Shown here: positions 34,539 through 42,439 of the stretch, in pieces
Numbering within the stretch: the first letter of the stretch is position 1
Layout: each line of letters begins with the position of its first letter
Assembly: GCA_016840125.1 (NCBI GenBank)
Contig: JAEOSY010000397.1
Coordinates: forward strand, 4,801 to 68,800
Length of the DNA stretch: 64,000 bases
DNA from: Candidatus Helarchaeota archaeon
GTDB lineage: Archaea > Asgardarchaeota > Lokiarchaeia > Helarchaeales > HEL-GB-A
Direction of reading: 5' to 3'
Position numbers and translations under genes: made by a program
The notes under the pieces: model-generated
What the model was told of the DNA's origin: nothing
The model's input: the letters and a program-made list of their open reading frames with translations, nothing else
The model's database searches: none

Positions 34539-35378
34539 TTATTTTCCTTTAAAGACTGGTTCACGCCGTTGCATGAACGCCATTAGTCCCTCTTGGGCAT
34601 CTTTAGTTACCACAATCATACCGAGAGCATCGCGTTCGAGCTTTAGGCCTACATCTATGGGGGCATCGAACCCAAGATTCATTGCCTCTTTCACCAGTTT
34701 TTGATGTATGGGTGGACCTTTAGCAATCTTAAGAGCAATTTCCTGCGTTATTGCATAAAAATCCTCGAGCTCAGTTAAATAGTTGACAAGTCCCCAACTG
34801 TACGCGGTACCACCGGAAATATATTGGCTGCAAAAGATTATCTGCTTGGCGCGTGACATCCCAATTAAACGTGCCAGTCGTTGTGTCCCGCCTCCAGCCG
34901 GAATCGCACCTAATTTTAATTCGGGTAAAGCAAATAGCGATCGTTTCGTGGCAATTCGAATATCACAGCATAAGACAAATTCTAATCCCCCACCTGCAGC
35001 GTACCCATCAATGGCAGCTATGGTAATTTTAGGATACATCTCAAGCTCCCTGAACTTAGCATGAACTACACCAAATCCCGCAGACATATCAATTGGACTG
35101 GTGATATCATATCCTTTTAAGCCGCTTGTTACATCGGCTCCCGCAGAAAATGCAGGGAGTTTTCCCTCAGGCGGGTCCTTTAATTTGGCACCTTGAAATA
35201 CGATTACTCTGGTTTTTCGATCTTTCTTCAGTTTCTTTAAAGCATCAAGAACTTCATCAAGCATTTTGAGGGTGATGGTATTTTTCTTCTTCGGGCGGTT
35301 TAACGTGATAGTGGTAATTCTATTTTCTACGTCCTTATCTACAAGAATAGTTCTATATTCTAACTTCTCCTTACTCAT
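34539..35378 (-). CDS. Enoyl-CoA hydratase/isomerase (crotonase family)
   Basis: Crotonase-fold enzyme of 279 aa acting on enoyl-CoA thioesters. The oxyanion loops are PAFSAGADV (about residue 73) and DGYAAGGGLEFVLCCD (about 123). A catalytic Glu is in FALPELKLGAIPAGGGTQRL. The ATG at 35378 is preceded by GAGGTGAT, close to a perfect Shine-Dalgarno. The SDR gene ends 9 bp upstream. With the SDR, thiolase and synthetase in the operon, a beta-oxidation-like cycle is nearly complete; only an acyl-CoA dehydrogenase is missing here. Confidence 0.9.
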   Translation of the reverse strand: MSKEKLEYRTILVDKDVENRITTITLNRPKKKNTITLKMLDEVLDALKKLKKDRKTRVIVFQGAKLKDPPEGKLPAFSAGADVTSGLKGYDITSPIDMSAGFGVVHAKFRELEMYPKITIAAIDGYAAGGGLEFVLCCDIRIATKRSLFALPELKLGAIPAGGGTQRLARLIGMSRAKQIIFCSQYISGGTAYSWGLVNYLTELEDFYAITQEIALKIAKGPPIHQKLVKEAMNLGFDAPIDVGLKLERDALGMIVVTKDAQEGLMAFMQRREPVFKGK

Positions 35379-35387
35379 AAGATCACC

Positions 35388-36137
35388 TCAAACCATCGAA
35401 TAGCCGCCACTGACGCTCAAGATCTGTCCGGTTATCCAACTGGATTCGTCTCTAGCAAGGAACAAGATGGCATTGCTAATGTCTTTAGGAACTCCTAGAC
35501 GGCGCATTGGGTAGCGTTTTTTCATTTTCTCGACAATTTGGGGTGCAGTTTTAAAGAGAACCTCTGTTAACGGGGTTCTTGTAGTCCCTGGCGAAACCGC
35601 ATTAACCGTAACCCCTGATTTCCCTAATTCTTTCGCTAGAGCTTTGGTGAAGGCAAATACAAAGCCTTTAGTTCCAGAGTAAACGGTTATTAATGGCTCA
35701 CCCACGCGCCCTGCATCGGACCCAACAGAGATTATTCGCCCAGCCTTCTGCCTTTTCATTTGTTTGGCAATCGCGTGCGTGCAATTGAGCACTCCGTAGC
35801 AATTCACAGCAAATTCATGGTCCCAATTTTTCTTTTTTGATCGAATGAAATCACCGGGATTAGATTGTACGGCGGCATTGTTCACCAATACATCGATTTT
35901 TCCATATTTTTCTACTACTTCAGCAACGCCTGCCTTGACGGCATCAAAATCAGTGATATCCAATGTTAATGGATAGGCGTCTCCACCTTTACTTTTAATT
36001 TCCTCAACGACTGTTTTCACTTTTTCTTCAACTATATCGACTATAACAGGAATAGCACCTAGCTCAGAAAAATCCAAAGCAGTCTGCCTACCTATGCCAG
36101 ATCCTGCTCCCGTTATGAAAATTACTTTATCCTTCAT
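35388..36137 (-). CDS. Short-chain dehydrogenase/reductase
   Basis: Classical SDR of 249 aa. Cofactor motif TGAGSGIGRQ (about residue 9). An Asp after the second strand (VIVDIVEE) favours NAD(H). NNAA is at about 88, with catalytic Ser in ISVGSDAG, Tyr/Lys in YSGTKGF, and a C-terminal SGGYSMV. GTG 36146 is in frame, but AAGGTG is better placed for the ATG at 36137. In this operon it most likely oxidises a 3-hydroxyacyl-CoA, replacing the usual HADH, though a general ketoreductase role is possible. Confidence 0.88.
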   Translation of the reverse strand: MKDKVIFITGAGSGIGRQTALDFSELGAIPVIVDIVEEKVKTVVEEIKSKGGDAYPLTLDITDFDAVKAGVAEVVEKYGKIDVLVNNAAVQSNPGDFIRSKKKNWDHEFAVNCYGVLNCTHAIAKQMKRQKAGRIISVGSDAGRVGEPLITVYSGTKGFVFAFTKALAKELGKSGVTVNAVSPGTTRTPLTEVLFKTAPQIVEKMKKRYPMRRLGVPKDISNAILFLARDESSWITGQILSVSGGYSMV

Positions 36138-36157
36138 CTTTTTCACCTTTTTCAGTT

Positions 36158-37183
36158 TTAATCAAGAATTTTTTCAGCATCTTGAATCATTTTATCAATC
36201 AATTCTTTACAAGTAGGAATATCATTAATGCGCCCGGCGATCTCGCCCATGGGAAGTAGTCCATTTTCGACATCGCCCTCCTTCATGGTCAGGAAACCAA
36301 CTCCTTCAAACCGCATCACTTCATTTTCAGAATATTTTCCACTCAAAACCCGTTCTTGGAGTGATTGAGCATAGTGGTTTCGCCAATACCGCATATTCCC
36401 TATCAGCCCTTGTGTGACGAGTGTGTCCTGATCTTTTGATCGGACAATCACATCTTTGGCCCCTTGCACAAAATCAGATTCTTGTGTAGCAATGAATCGT
36501 GTACCCATTTGAATACCTATCGCTCCCATTTTTATGGCAACGGCAAGTCCGAGCCCATCTCCAAAACCTCCCGCTGCAACAACGGGTACTTTCACCTTTT
36601 CGAGTACCGCGGGGAGCAGAACTATGGAGTGGACGCCAATAGGATTAATATGACCGCCGCCTTCATGTCCTGAGGCAACAATTATATCAGTGCCAACCTT
36701 TTCTGAGTGAATTGCATGGGATACTGCAGGTACAACTTGGATGTGGGTCATATCAGGGGCTCCGCGGCGGATTCGTTTAATATGGGGCTTTGGGTCTCCA
36801 GCAGATGTTATAAGTACCTTGAGCTTCTTTTTGATATCAGGATTTTCCTCCCGAATCTCAAAGATCCCTTTAAATAACGGGGTTAAAACTCCCATAGCTG
36901 TTGCTACTTTCGGAACAGGAAGATTTATCCCAAATGGTTTATCAGTCCGGGCATTTACAAATTTGATTGCTTCTTTGATCATATCCTTATTACTACCTCG
37001 CTTCTGGACACCATAATCTTCCATTTTCCCTAGACCAGTGAGGATTCCTGTAGTGGAAATGACCCCTAACGCACCAGCCTCTGAAACTGCGATTGCCAGG
37101 CGAGTTGTATCAAAGGGACCCATGCCACCTTGGATGATCGGGTGATCAATCCCAAGCATTTCGGTTAATCGTGTTTTTATCAT
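36158..37183 (-). CDS. NPD-family FMN enzyme (nitronate monooxygenase / FabK-like)
   Basis: TIM-barrel flavoprotein of 341 aa in the nitronate monooxygenase/2-enoyl reductase family. Signatures are HPIIQGGMG (about residue 13), ASGHEGGGHINPIG (FMN and active-site His, about 175) and AAGGFGDGLGLA with MGTRFIAT. AGGTGA on the minus strand is spaced for the ATG at 37183; the GTG at 37195 lies inside that site. It sits second in the acyl-CoA operon. A flavin enoyl-CoA reductase or dehydrogenase role could supply the otherwise missing acyl-CoA oxidation step; that is inference. Confidence 0.85.
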   Translation of the reverse strand: MIKTRLTEMLGIDHPIIQGGMGPFDTTRLAIAVSEAGALGVISTTGILTGLGKMEDYGVQKRGSNKDMIKEAIKFVNARTDKPFGINLPVPKVATAMGVLTPLFKGIFEIREENPDIKKKLKVLITSAGDPKPHIKRIRRGAPDMTHIQVVPAVSHAIHSEKVGTDIIVASGHEGGGHINPIGVHSIVLLPAVLEKVKVPVVAAGGFGDGLGLAVAIKMGAIGIQMGTRFIATQESDFVQGAKDVIVRSKDQDTLVTQGLIGNMRYWRNHYAQSLQERVLSGKYSENEVMRFEGVGFLTMKEGDVENGLLPMGEIAGRINDIPTCKELIDKMIQDAEKILD

Positions 37184-37198
37184 TTCACTTTTCACCTT

Positions 37199-39079
37199 TC
37201 ATTTAAATTTATACCCCTCTTTTTTCCCATCCCATGTTTTTTTCTTAATGGATTGATCTAAAAATTCATTCTTTAGTTTATGTTTTTGAATCCTATGTGT
37301 TGCAGTCACGTAGTTTGCGAATTCTTCCGGGGTTTTAAATTCAATATAGCGAGGAAGCATAAAATAAGCAGTCCGTTCCTTCATAAAATCAATGAGATCA
37401 AGAGCACTTATCACCGCATCTTCTTTTAAAACTACTACTATCTTCACCTCTTCATCTCCAGTTATATCAGAGGGAACAGCGAAAGCTGCGGATTGTAAAA
37501 CGGAATGATGTTGATTTACGACACGTTCCACTTCTTTAGCGGATATATTTTCCCCCCGCCGACGGATCATATCCTTTTTTCGCCCTGCGAAGTATACATA
37601 ACCATCCTTATCCTTGTAGCCTAAATCTCCTGTATGGATCCAGCCATCAGGCTCAGTCTTCTTTTTAATAATATCCTTCTTTTTGTAATATTCCAGAGAA
37701 ATAGGTAATGAGCTTTTAGCCATAATCTCGCCTATATTTTCTGGCTTTGGGTTATGGTGATCCTTAGCTGGGGATAACTCGTTTCCGTTATCATTAACTA
37801 TTTTTAGCATAAATCCCTCAATAGATTTTCCGATGGATCCTTCTTTTCCTCCTTCAGTACCCTCCTTATTTAATGTAAATCCTATACCTTCTGAAAGGCT
37901 CCAACCCTCGAAAATCTGGACATTAAATCGCTTTTCAAATTCGTTCCAGATACTCTTTGGACAACCACCTCCAAATGCTACCTTGATTGTATGTGTAGTA
38001 TCAGTCTTTCGTTCGCGTTGCTTTAAGAGCAGAGGTAGCATTCCACCGACATAACAGAACGCAGTTGAATTATATTTAGCAGCTCGTTCCCAGAAATCTG
38101 TGGCGTGGAACCGGTCTGCGATAACTACTGTTCCGTTTACAAACATGGTAGGCATTATGGCTAGGAATTGGGCGAAACTGTGGAAGAATGGTAGTGGGCA
38201 ATATAAAATATCATCTTCTTTAAGACCACCATCTCTTAATTCATTCCCTACTAGTAACCCTGCCAATGTAAAATATTGTCTATATAACACGCCCTTTGGT
38301 CGACCGGTAGTACCGCTCGTATACATTATCTCCATAGGCTGAAAGTCTCTTACCTTTACAGTGGGATTTTCCTTATTTGAAGCTTTAATTTCTTCATAAC
38401 TAAGATAGTCGAGAGTGGCGGTTTTTGGAGCATTGTATACAATTACGGTTTTTATTTTCTCGACCCGTTCTTTAATTGCCTCAAATGCTTTTAAAAACGA
38501 ATAATCTATAATGATATTCTCCGAATCACTATCATCTAAAATATATTGTAACATATCACCCTTCAAGTGGATGTTAATTGGGATGATAACTCCCCCAATT
38601 TTGGCAATTCCAAACCAGCAATCGAGGAACTCAGGAATATTTGGAAGCATAACAGCTATTTTTGGTTTTCGTCCCAAGTTCAATTTTAAAATCCCATGAG
38701 CGATTCTATTAGCACGTTCATTAATTTCTCTATACGAGATTTTTTGATCTTCAAAAATTACAAAGGTTCTAAACTGATTCTCCTTAGCTTTCTGTTCTAA
38801 CACTCTTGGAAGAGTAGCGTTTCTCAATCCAAAGGACTCTAATAATTCAAATATTTTTTCACGTTTACTCAAGATTAATCGTCCATCCTTAATTTCAATA
38901 TAAACCTTATCATCATGATTGAACGGGAAACTTGGGTCTTTCGCAATTTTACTGGGGATATAAGCATATAAGCTCTCATAATCTTTACCTTTATACTTCT
39001 TTCCTGCTTTTTTGACTGTAATTTTTCCCATGACCTTCTCAGGTAGTACCCTCTTTCTCTGTTGTTCGTTCCGACCCAT
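37199..39079 (-). CDS. Acyl-CoA synthetase with N-terminal AbrB/SpoVT-like domain
   Basis: A 626-aa protein. Residues about 17-75 look like an AbrB/SpoVT swapped-hairpin domain (GKITVKKAGK, YAYIPSKIAKD, DDKVYIEIKDGRLILSK). Residues 80-620 are a full AMP-forming acyl-CoA synthetase: IMYTSGTTGRPKG (about 252), GWSLSEG, HTGDLGYKDKDG and the hinge GRKKDMIRRRGENIS. It is the first gene of the operon and activates fatty or related acids. A palindrome lies 22-39 bp upstream of its ATG. An internal ATG at 39031 would drop the first 16 residues but keep the AbrB part. The fusion of a DNA-binding fold to a catabolic enzyme is unusual. AbrB identity is by pattern only. Confidence 0.85.
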   Translation of the reverse strand: MGRNEQQRKRVLPEKVMGKITVKKAGKKYKGKDYESLYAYIPSKIAKDPSFPFNHDDKVYIEIKDGRLILSKREKIFELLESFGLRNATLPRVLEQKAKENQFRTFVIFEDQKISYREINERANRIAHGILKLNLGRKPKIAVMLPNIPEFLDCWFGIAKIGGVIIPINIHLKGDMLQYILDDSDSENIIIDYSFLKAFEAIKERVEKIKTVIVYNAPKTATLDYLSYEEIKASNKENPTVKVRDFQPMEIMYTSGTTGRPKGVLYRQYFTLAGLLVGNELRDGGLKEDDILYCPLPFFHSFAQFLAIMPTMFVNGTVVIADRFHATDFWERAAKYNSTAFCYVGGMLPLLLKQRERKTDTTHTIKVAFGGGCPKSIWNEFEKRFNVQIFEGWSLSEGIGFTLNKEGTEGGKEGSIGKSIEGFMLKIVNDNGNELSPAKDHHNPKPENIGEIMAKSSLPISLEYYKKKDIIKKKTEPDGWIHTGDLGYKDKDGYVYFAGRKKDMIRRRGENISAKEVERVVNQHHSVLQSAAFAVPSDITGDEEVKIVVVLKEDAVISALDLIDFMKERTAYFMLPRYIEFKTPEEFANYVTATHRIQKHKLKNEFLDQSIKKKTWDGKKEGYKFK

Positions 39080-39100
39080 TTTCTCAATAACTCATTTGTA

Positions 39101-39118
39101 TTTTTACGCACGTAAAAA
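39101..39118. promoter_or_regulatory. 18-bp palindrome, probable operator of the acyl-CoA operon
   Basis: TTTTTACG-CA-CGTAAAAA: perfect 8-bp arms around a 2-bp centre. On the minus strand it lies about 10-25 bp downstream of the TATA-like element at 39122-39131, on the expected transcription start of the synthetase gene, where a bound repressor would block the polymerase. Candidate ligand-binding regulators are a TetR/FadR-type protein elsewhere or the AbrB-like domain of the synthetase itself. Confidence 0.6.
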
Positions 39119-39121
39119 CAG

Positions 39122-39131
39122 GTTTATAAAT
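39122..39131 (-). promoter_or_regulatory. TATA element between divergent genes
   Basis: TTTATAAATA on the plus strand, reading TATTTATAAA on the minus strand, suits either direction. It lies 43-52 bp upstream of the synthetase ATG and about 108 bp from the membrane-protein start, so the minus-strand operon is its likelier user. Confidence 0.5.
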
Positions 39132-39190
39132 AGATATTATACAAGGATTTTTAAGAGTTACGGTCGCAAAAATCTTTGAAATAATTTGAG

Positions 39191-39206
39191 ATTTAGACGA
39201 CTAAAT
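39191..39206. promoter_or_regulatory. Inverted repeat before the membrane-protein gene
   Basis: ATTTAG-ACGA-CTAAAT, 6-bp perfect arms, 33 bp before the ATG at 39239. It could be a second operator or a leader hairpin in the mRNA; nothing else supports either reading. Confidence 0.35.
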
Positions 39207-39238
39207 GAAAATTATAAGAGATGAGATGAAACCGAAAA

Positions 39239-40084
39239 ATGTTACAAGTGGATTTTTTTTGGACCTTTGCAATTGGAGCACATTTCGCAGTAGCAGCAGC
39301 AAGACAGCTGAAAGATCTTCCAGAAGAGAATAAATTTGTAAATAAATATTTCCTAACCCTGGTATTATTCATGGCAATCTTTTTTGGAGCAACTGGTATG
39401 GTATTATTCATGAACTTTCCTCATTGGGAAACAATGCAAGTGTTCTGGGTGCATGCTGATATTCCATTGTGGTTTGTCCTCCTGTGGTTTGTGACCAATG
39501 TCACGAACCCGATTCTCGCCTATGCCATCTGTTGGTATTTCATAAGGAAAGGAAATGAATTCATGGCCCATATGCAGTATGTCATTGGCTATGCGATTTT
39601 CTTCTTTATTCTAATATTTGGATGGGATGGAATGGCTTGGCAACGATTCACATATGATGCGACAGTCATGGGAGTTCCTTGGACACCGGGAGCAACGATG
39701 GGATTAGATTGGTTAGGGAGTAATGTAGCTGTTACGCTCTATATATTAGGGATTGTATTTCTACCATTATATCTACATTATACTTCAAAATGGGCGGCAG
39801 AAGGATTAAGGAATGATCCCGAATTCAAAGACAAACTTCCCGATAAGGATATAATAATACAGTTGAAAGTTGGTGTTTATGGATTATTGGGCGTTGGTGT
39901 GACATTAGGGCTTGCATTTGCGAGTGCAGGATTAGGTTGGGCATTTATTGCAGCATGGGGCGAGCCGATCAGCGCGGGTTTGGTAGGAATTGCGATTGTG
40001 GCAGTGGCATCGTATTTCGTTCTTTTTAGAAAAGGCATGCTTTTTCATAAATTTGTGGAAAAGTTCAGGAATCCTCAACTTTAA
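39239..40084 (+). CDS. Uncharacterised His/Trp-rich polytopic membrane protein
   Basis: A 281-aa protein with about eight hydrophobic helices and a basic C-terminus. Several histidines lie at helix ends (IGAHFAVA, NFPHWE, WVHADIPLW, MAHMQY, YLHYTSK) along with many tryptophans, which recalls haem- or quinone-binding membrane proteins, but I cannot assign a family. The helices lie near 5-20, 36-56, 70-98, 106-126, 148-176, 198-220, 222-243 and 245-262. It is transcribed away from the acyl-CoA operon across a 159-bp gap holding a palindrome, so the two may share control. Acceptance of electrons from acyl-CoA oxidation is a speculation. Confidence 0.65.
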   Translation: MLQVDFFWTFAIGAHFAVAAARQLKDLPEENKFVNKYFLTLVLFMAIFFGATGMVLFMNFPHWETMQVFWVHADIPLWFVLLWFVTNVTNPILAYAICWYFIRKGNEFMAHMQYVIGYAIFFFILIFGWDGMAWQRFTYDATVMGVPWTPGATMGLDWLGSNVAVTLYILGIVFLPLYLHYTSKWAAEGLRNDPEFKDKLPDKDIIIQLKVGVYGLLGVGVTLGLAFASAGLGWAFIAAWGEPISAGLVGIAIVAVASYFVLFRKGMLFHKFVEKFRNPQL

Positions 40085-40212
40085 TACACAATATATTCCA
40101 TCTTTTCTTTTTTTTATTTTTAGTAATAACTTCCTATAATATATTCAATTGAAAAATTCAGAAATCCTTAAATTTCAACCAAAATATATTCCATCTTTCC
40201 CTTTATTTTAAA
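40058..40212 (+). repeat. Duplicated 3' end of the membrane-protein gene
   Basis: 40058-40120 and 40151-40212 are imperfect direct copies offset by 93 bp. The first includes the gene's last codons (EKFRNPQL-stop) and the ATATATTCCATCTTT trailer. The second encodes EKFRNP-stop and the same trailer. This leaves the end of a second copy, from a lost tandem paralogue or a small segment duplication. T-rich tracts after each trailer could end transcription. Confidence 0.7.
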
Positions 40213-40275
40213 GAACACCTTTTTAGGTTAAAAATTTCTTATATTTTTTAATGAAGTAAGGGAGTATGAATTGAA

Positions 40276-41160
40276 ATGGAATATGAGAGAGATTATCAGA
40301 CCAGTTATTTTCACAAAGCCGCAAGAAAAAAGACAACCAAAGCATTTAAAAAAGCGTTCCGCATGAAGAAAGCCCCAGAGATCGAATATTATGGGATAAA
40401 TGTTACAGCGAACATTAATGAATTAAAGATGTCGATGGAAGGTAAAACGAAGCCGGAAGTTCATCAAATAAAAGAACAAATTAAATATACAGAATGGCGT
40501 GCAGCATTTGGAACCTTGATTTCAATAAAATTAGACCCCCCTGTAAATCAATTAATTTGCCAGTCAGATCTAAAACCAGTTGGCGAGATTGAGGGGATGG
40601 TTCATCAGCTCTTAGCAATTTTGGATCTCCAAATTCCAAAAGCCGTAATATACGGACGAGCCGCAAAACAAGTCCGAACGGGTGGTGGAAAAAAGGGTTT
40701 TACCCCGTATCCTCATAAAATTAATGGACTTGAAGAATTTGAATCCTCAGATATTAATCTTCTTCAGCAAGCTTTAACGCAAAAGGGGAGTTTGTTTAAC
40801 ATCTTTGAAGCCGTTCGAGAGGGTCAACCGGCTCTGGACGCGATACAAGCCTTATACCCCGCATTAGAAGCGAAGCAACCAACCGGCGATTCCTTTATTG
40901 ACACCTTAAACGGAGATAAATACTTGATGAAGTACTTTCATAAGGTCGCCCATTATGGGGAGGCCAGCGCGTCCATTATGAGAGGCACCACAACCCTAAC
41001 ACATTATGGCAAAAGTGCTACGGACGTCTCGACAGTTTGCGCCCCGCTAGAAGGAAAAACGGTAGTCAGCATATTTAATTATAAGGGCGAGGATAGAGTT
41101 TCTTCCGCCTTTGCTTTTAAAATGCTTCTGGATAGTTTCAAAGGAATATTAGGGATATAG
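40276..41160 (+). CDS. Uncharacterised soluble protein
   Basis: A 294-aa protein I do not recognise. The basic N-terminus (KAARKKTTKAFKKAFRMKK, about 14-33) is followed by an alpha/beta region (EIEYYGINVTANINELKMSM), a helical middle, and a C-terminal part with VVSIFNYKGEDRVSSAFAFKM. There is no signal peptide or TM helix. The C-terminal strand-strand-helix recalls roadblock/longin-type modules, but that is weak. The gene lies 191 bp from the preceding membrane-protein gene and 37 bp before a clear new promoter, so it is probably monocistronic. Confidence 0.55.
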   Translation: MEYERDYQTSYFHKAARKKTTKAFKKAFRMKKAPEIEYYGINVTANINELKMSMEGKTKPEVHQIKEQIKYTEWRAAFGTLISIKLDPPVNQLICQSDLKPVGEIEGMVHQLLAILDLQIPKAVIYGRAAKQVRTGGGKKGFTPYPHKINGLEEFESSDINLLQQALTQKGSLFNIFEAVREGQPALDAIQALYPALEAKQPTGDSFIDTLNGDKYLMKYFHKVAHYGEASASIMRGTTTLTHYGKSATDVSTVCAPLEGKTVVSIFNYKGEDRVSSAFAFKMLLDSFKGILGI

Positions 41161-41189
41161 AAGAACCAAAAATTTTGCACTTAGATCGT

Positions 41190-41197
41190 TTTAAATA
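41190..41197 (+). promoter_or_regulatory. TATA box of a leaderless transcript
   Basis: TTTAAATA lies 25-32 bp before the ATG at 41222, the usual distance from an archaeal TATA box to the transcription start. No Shine-Dalgarno site is present between them, so the mRNA of the enolase-family gene is probably leaderless and starts at or near that ATG. Confidence 0.55.
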
Positions 41198-41221
41198 TTG
41201 AGAGCCCGCTTACATTTACTC

Positions 41222-42370
41222 ATGCTTTTAACAGATATTGAACAGATAATCGTGGAAGTTCCCATTCCAAAGCCGGGATTAGCGACGTCAATAACAGCAG
41301 GGTTTAAGCAGAGGGTCGCGAGGCATGCCCTGATTAAAATCTCGACAGATGAAGGGATTGAAGGGTATGGAGTGGGGACGATTGTTGGGCAAAGTATCGA
41401 ATTTTTGAAGTTGGTTCCTACTAAATTATTGGCAGGCATGATTGGGGAACCTTTCGGTGTTGAAAAGGTAATGGGGGTTCTAAGAATTGCCTCAGAGATA
41501 GGTCCGCGCCCATGGAGCATTGAGATGGCGTTGTGGGATATTATTGGGAAAATTTGTAAGCAACCGGTTTATAGGTTGTTGGGGGGCTTTCGGGATAAGA
41601 TTCAAGCCTATGCCTCGACCGCTGAATTGAAAAAGCCTGAGAAAATGATCAAAGACGCTCAAGAAGCCGCTGAAATGGGATTTAAAGGAATTAAACTTCG
41701 TGGAAGAAGAAAGACTATTGAAAAAGATATTGAACTCGTGAAGGCGGTTCATGATGCGGTGGGCGGAGAAATCGCGATTATGGTAGATGGAAACCAAGCC
41801 TGGGGTCATTTACCTCCGATTTGGAGTGTTAAAACAGCAATTAAGTTGGGGAAAGCCTTAGATCGCATTGAGGCGGCTTGGTTTGAAGAGCCGTTATACG
41901 AGAAAAATATCGAAGGGATCAAGAGATTAAGAGATAATATCGAAACGCCCGTAGCTGGAGGAGAGCTCGGAAATAGCATGTATTTTTACCGGGATATACT
42001 GGTAAATGATGTCTATGATATTATCCAAGCAGATTTATCCTTCTCCGGAGGTATCCTAGAGTGCCGTAAGATCGCGGCTATGTGTGAAGCGTTCTGTAAG
42101 AACTTCATCCCTCATTGTTGGAATACAGGTCTGGCAATAGCAGCCAGTTTGCAGGTGATTGGGGCGACTCCCAATTGCCCGTGGCTCGAATACCCCTATG
42201 CACCGCCTTGCTGGACCCCTGATGTGCGAGACGCAATCCTAACTGAACCAATTACATTAAATAAGCGGGGGTATGTTGAGATTCCAAAGAAGCCGGGGCT
42301 GGGTGTCGAGCTGAATTGGGATGTAATCGAGAAGTATCGAGTCAAGGAAACGAAAGCCATTCTTGAGTAA
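41222..42370 (+). CDS. Mandelate racemase/enolase-superfamily enzyme
   Basis: Enolase-superfamily protein of 382 aa (MR subgroup). The capping domain (1-125) precedes the barrel. Metal ligands are in MVDGNQAW, WFEEPL and AGGELGN. The general base side has IKLRG, with Arg where MR enzymes usually have the second Lys of KxK. The opposite base His is in FIPHCWNTG. These residues are typical of acid-sugar dehydratases or racemases; the substrate is not readable. A TTG at 41198 extends the frame by 8 residues, but the TATA position argues for the ATG at 41222. With the aldolase and sugar kinase in the same window, use of a sugar acid is plausible. Confidence 0.85.
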   Translation: MLLTDIEQIIVEVPIPKPGLATSITAGFKQRVARHALIKISTDEGIEGYGVGTIVGQSIEFLKLVPTKLLAGMIGEPFGVEKVMGVLRIASEIGPRPWSIEMALWDIIGKICKQPVYRLLGGFRDKIQAYASTAELKKPEKMIKDAQEAAEMGFKGIKLRGRRKTIEKDIELVKAVHDAVGGEIAIMVDGNQAWGHLPPIWSVKTAIKLGKALDRIEAAWFEEPLYEKNIEGIKRLRDNIETPVAGGELGNSMYFYRDILVNDVYDIIQADLSFSGGILECRKIAAMCEAFCKNFIPHCWNTGLAIAASLQVIGATPNCPWLEYPYAPPCWTPDVRDAILTEPITLNKRGYVEIPKKPGLGVELNWDVIEKYRVKETKAILE

Positions 42371-42439
42371 AATACATTCTTATTTTTTTCATTCTTATTT
42401 TATAACACAATATAGATATGTAATTAGGAGTAGTATGTT

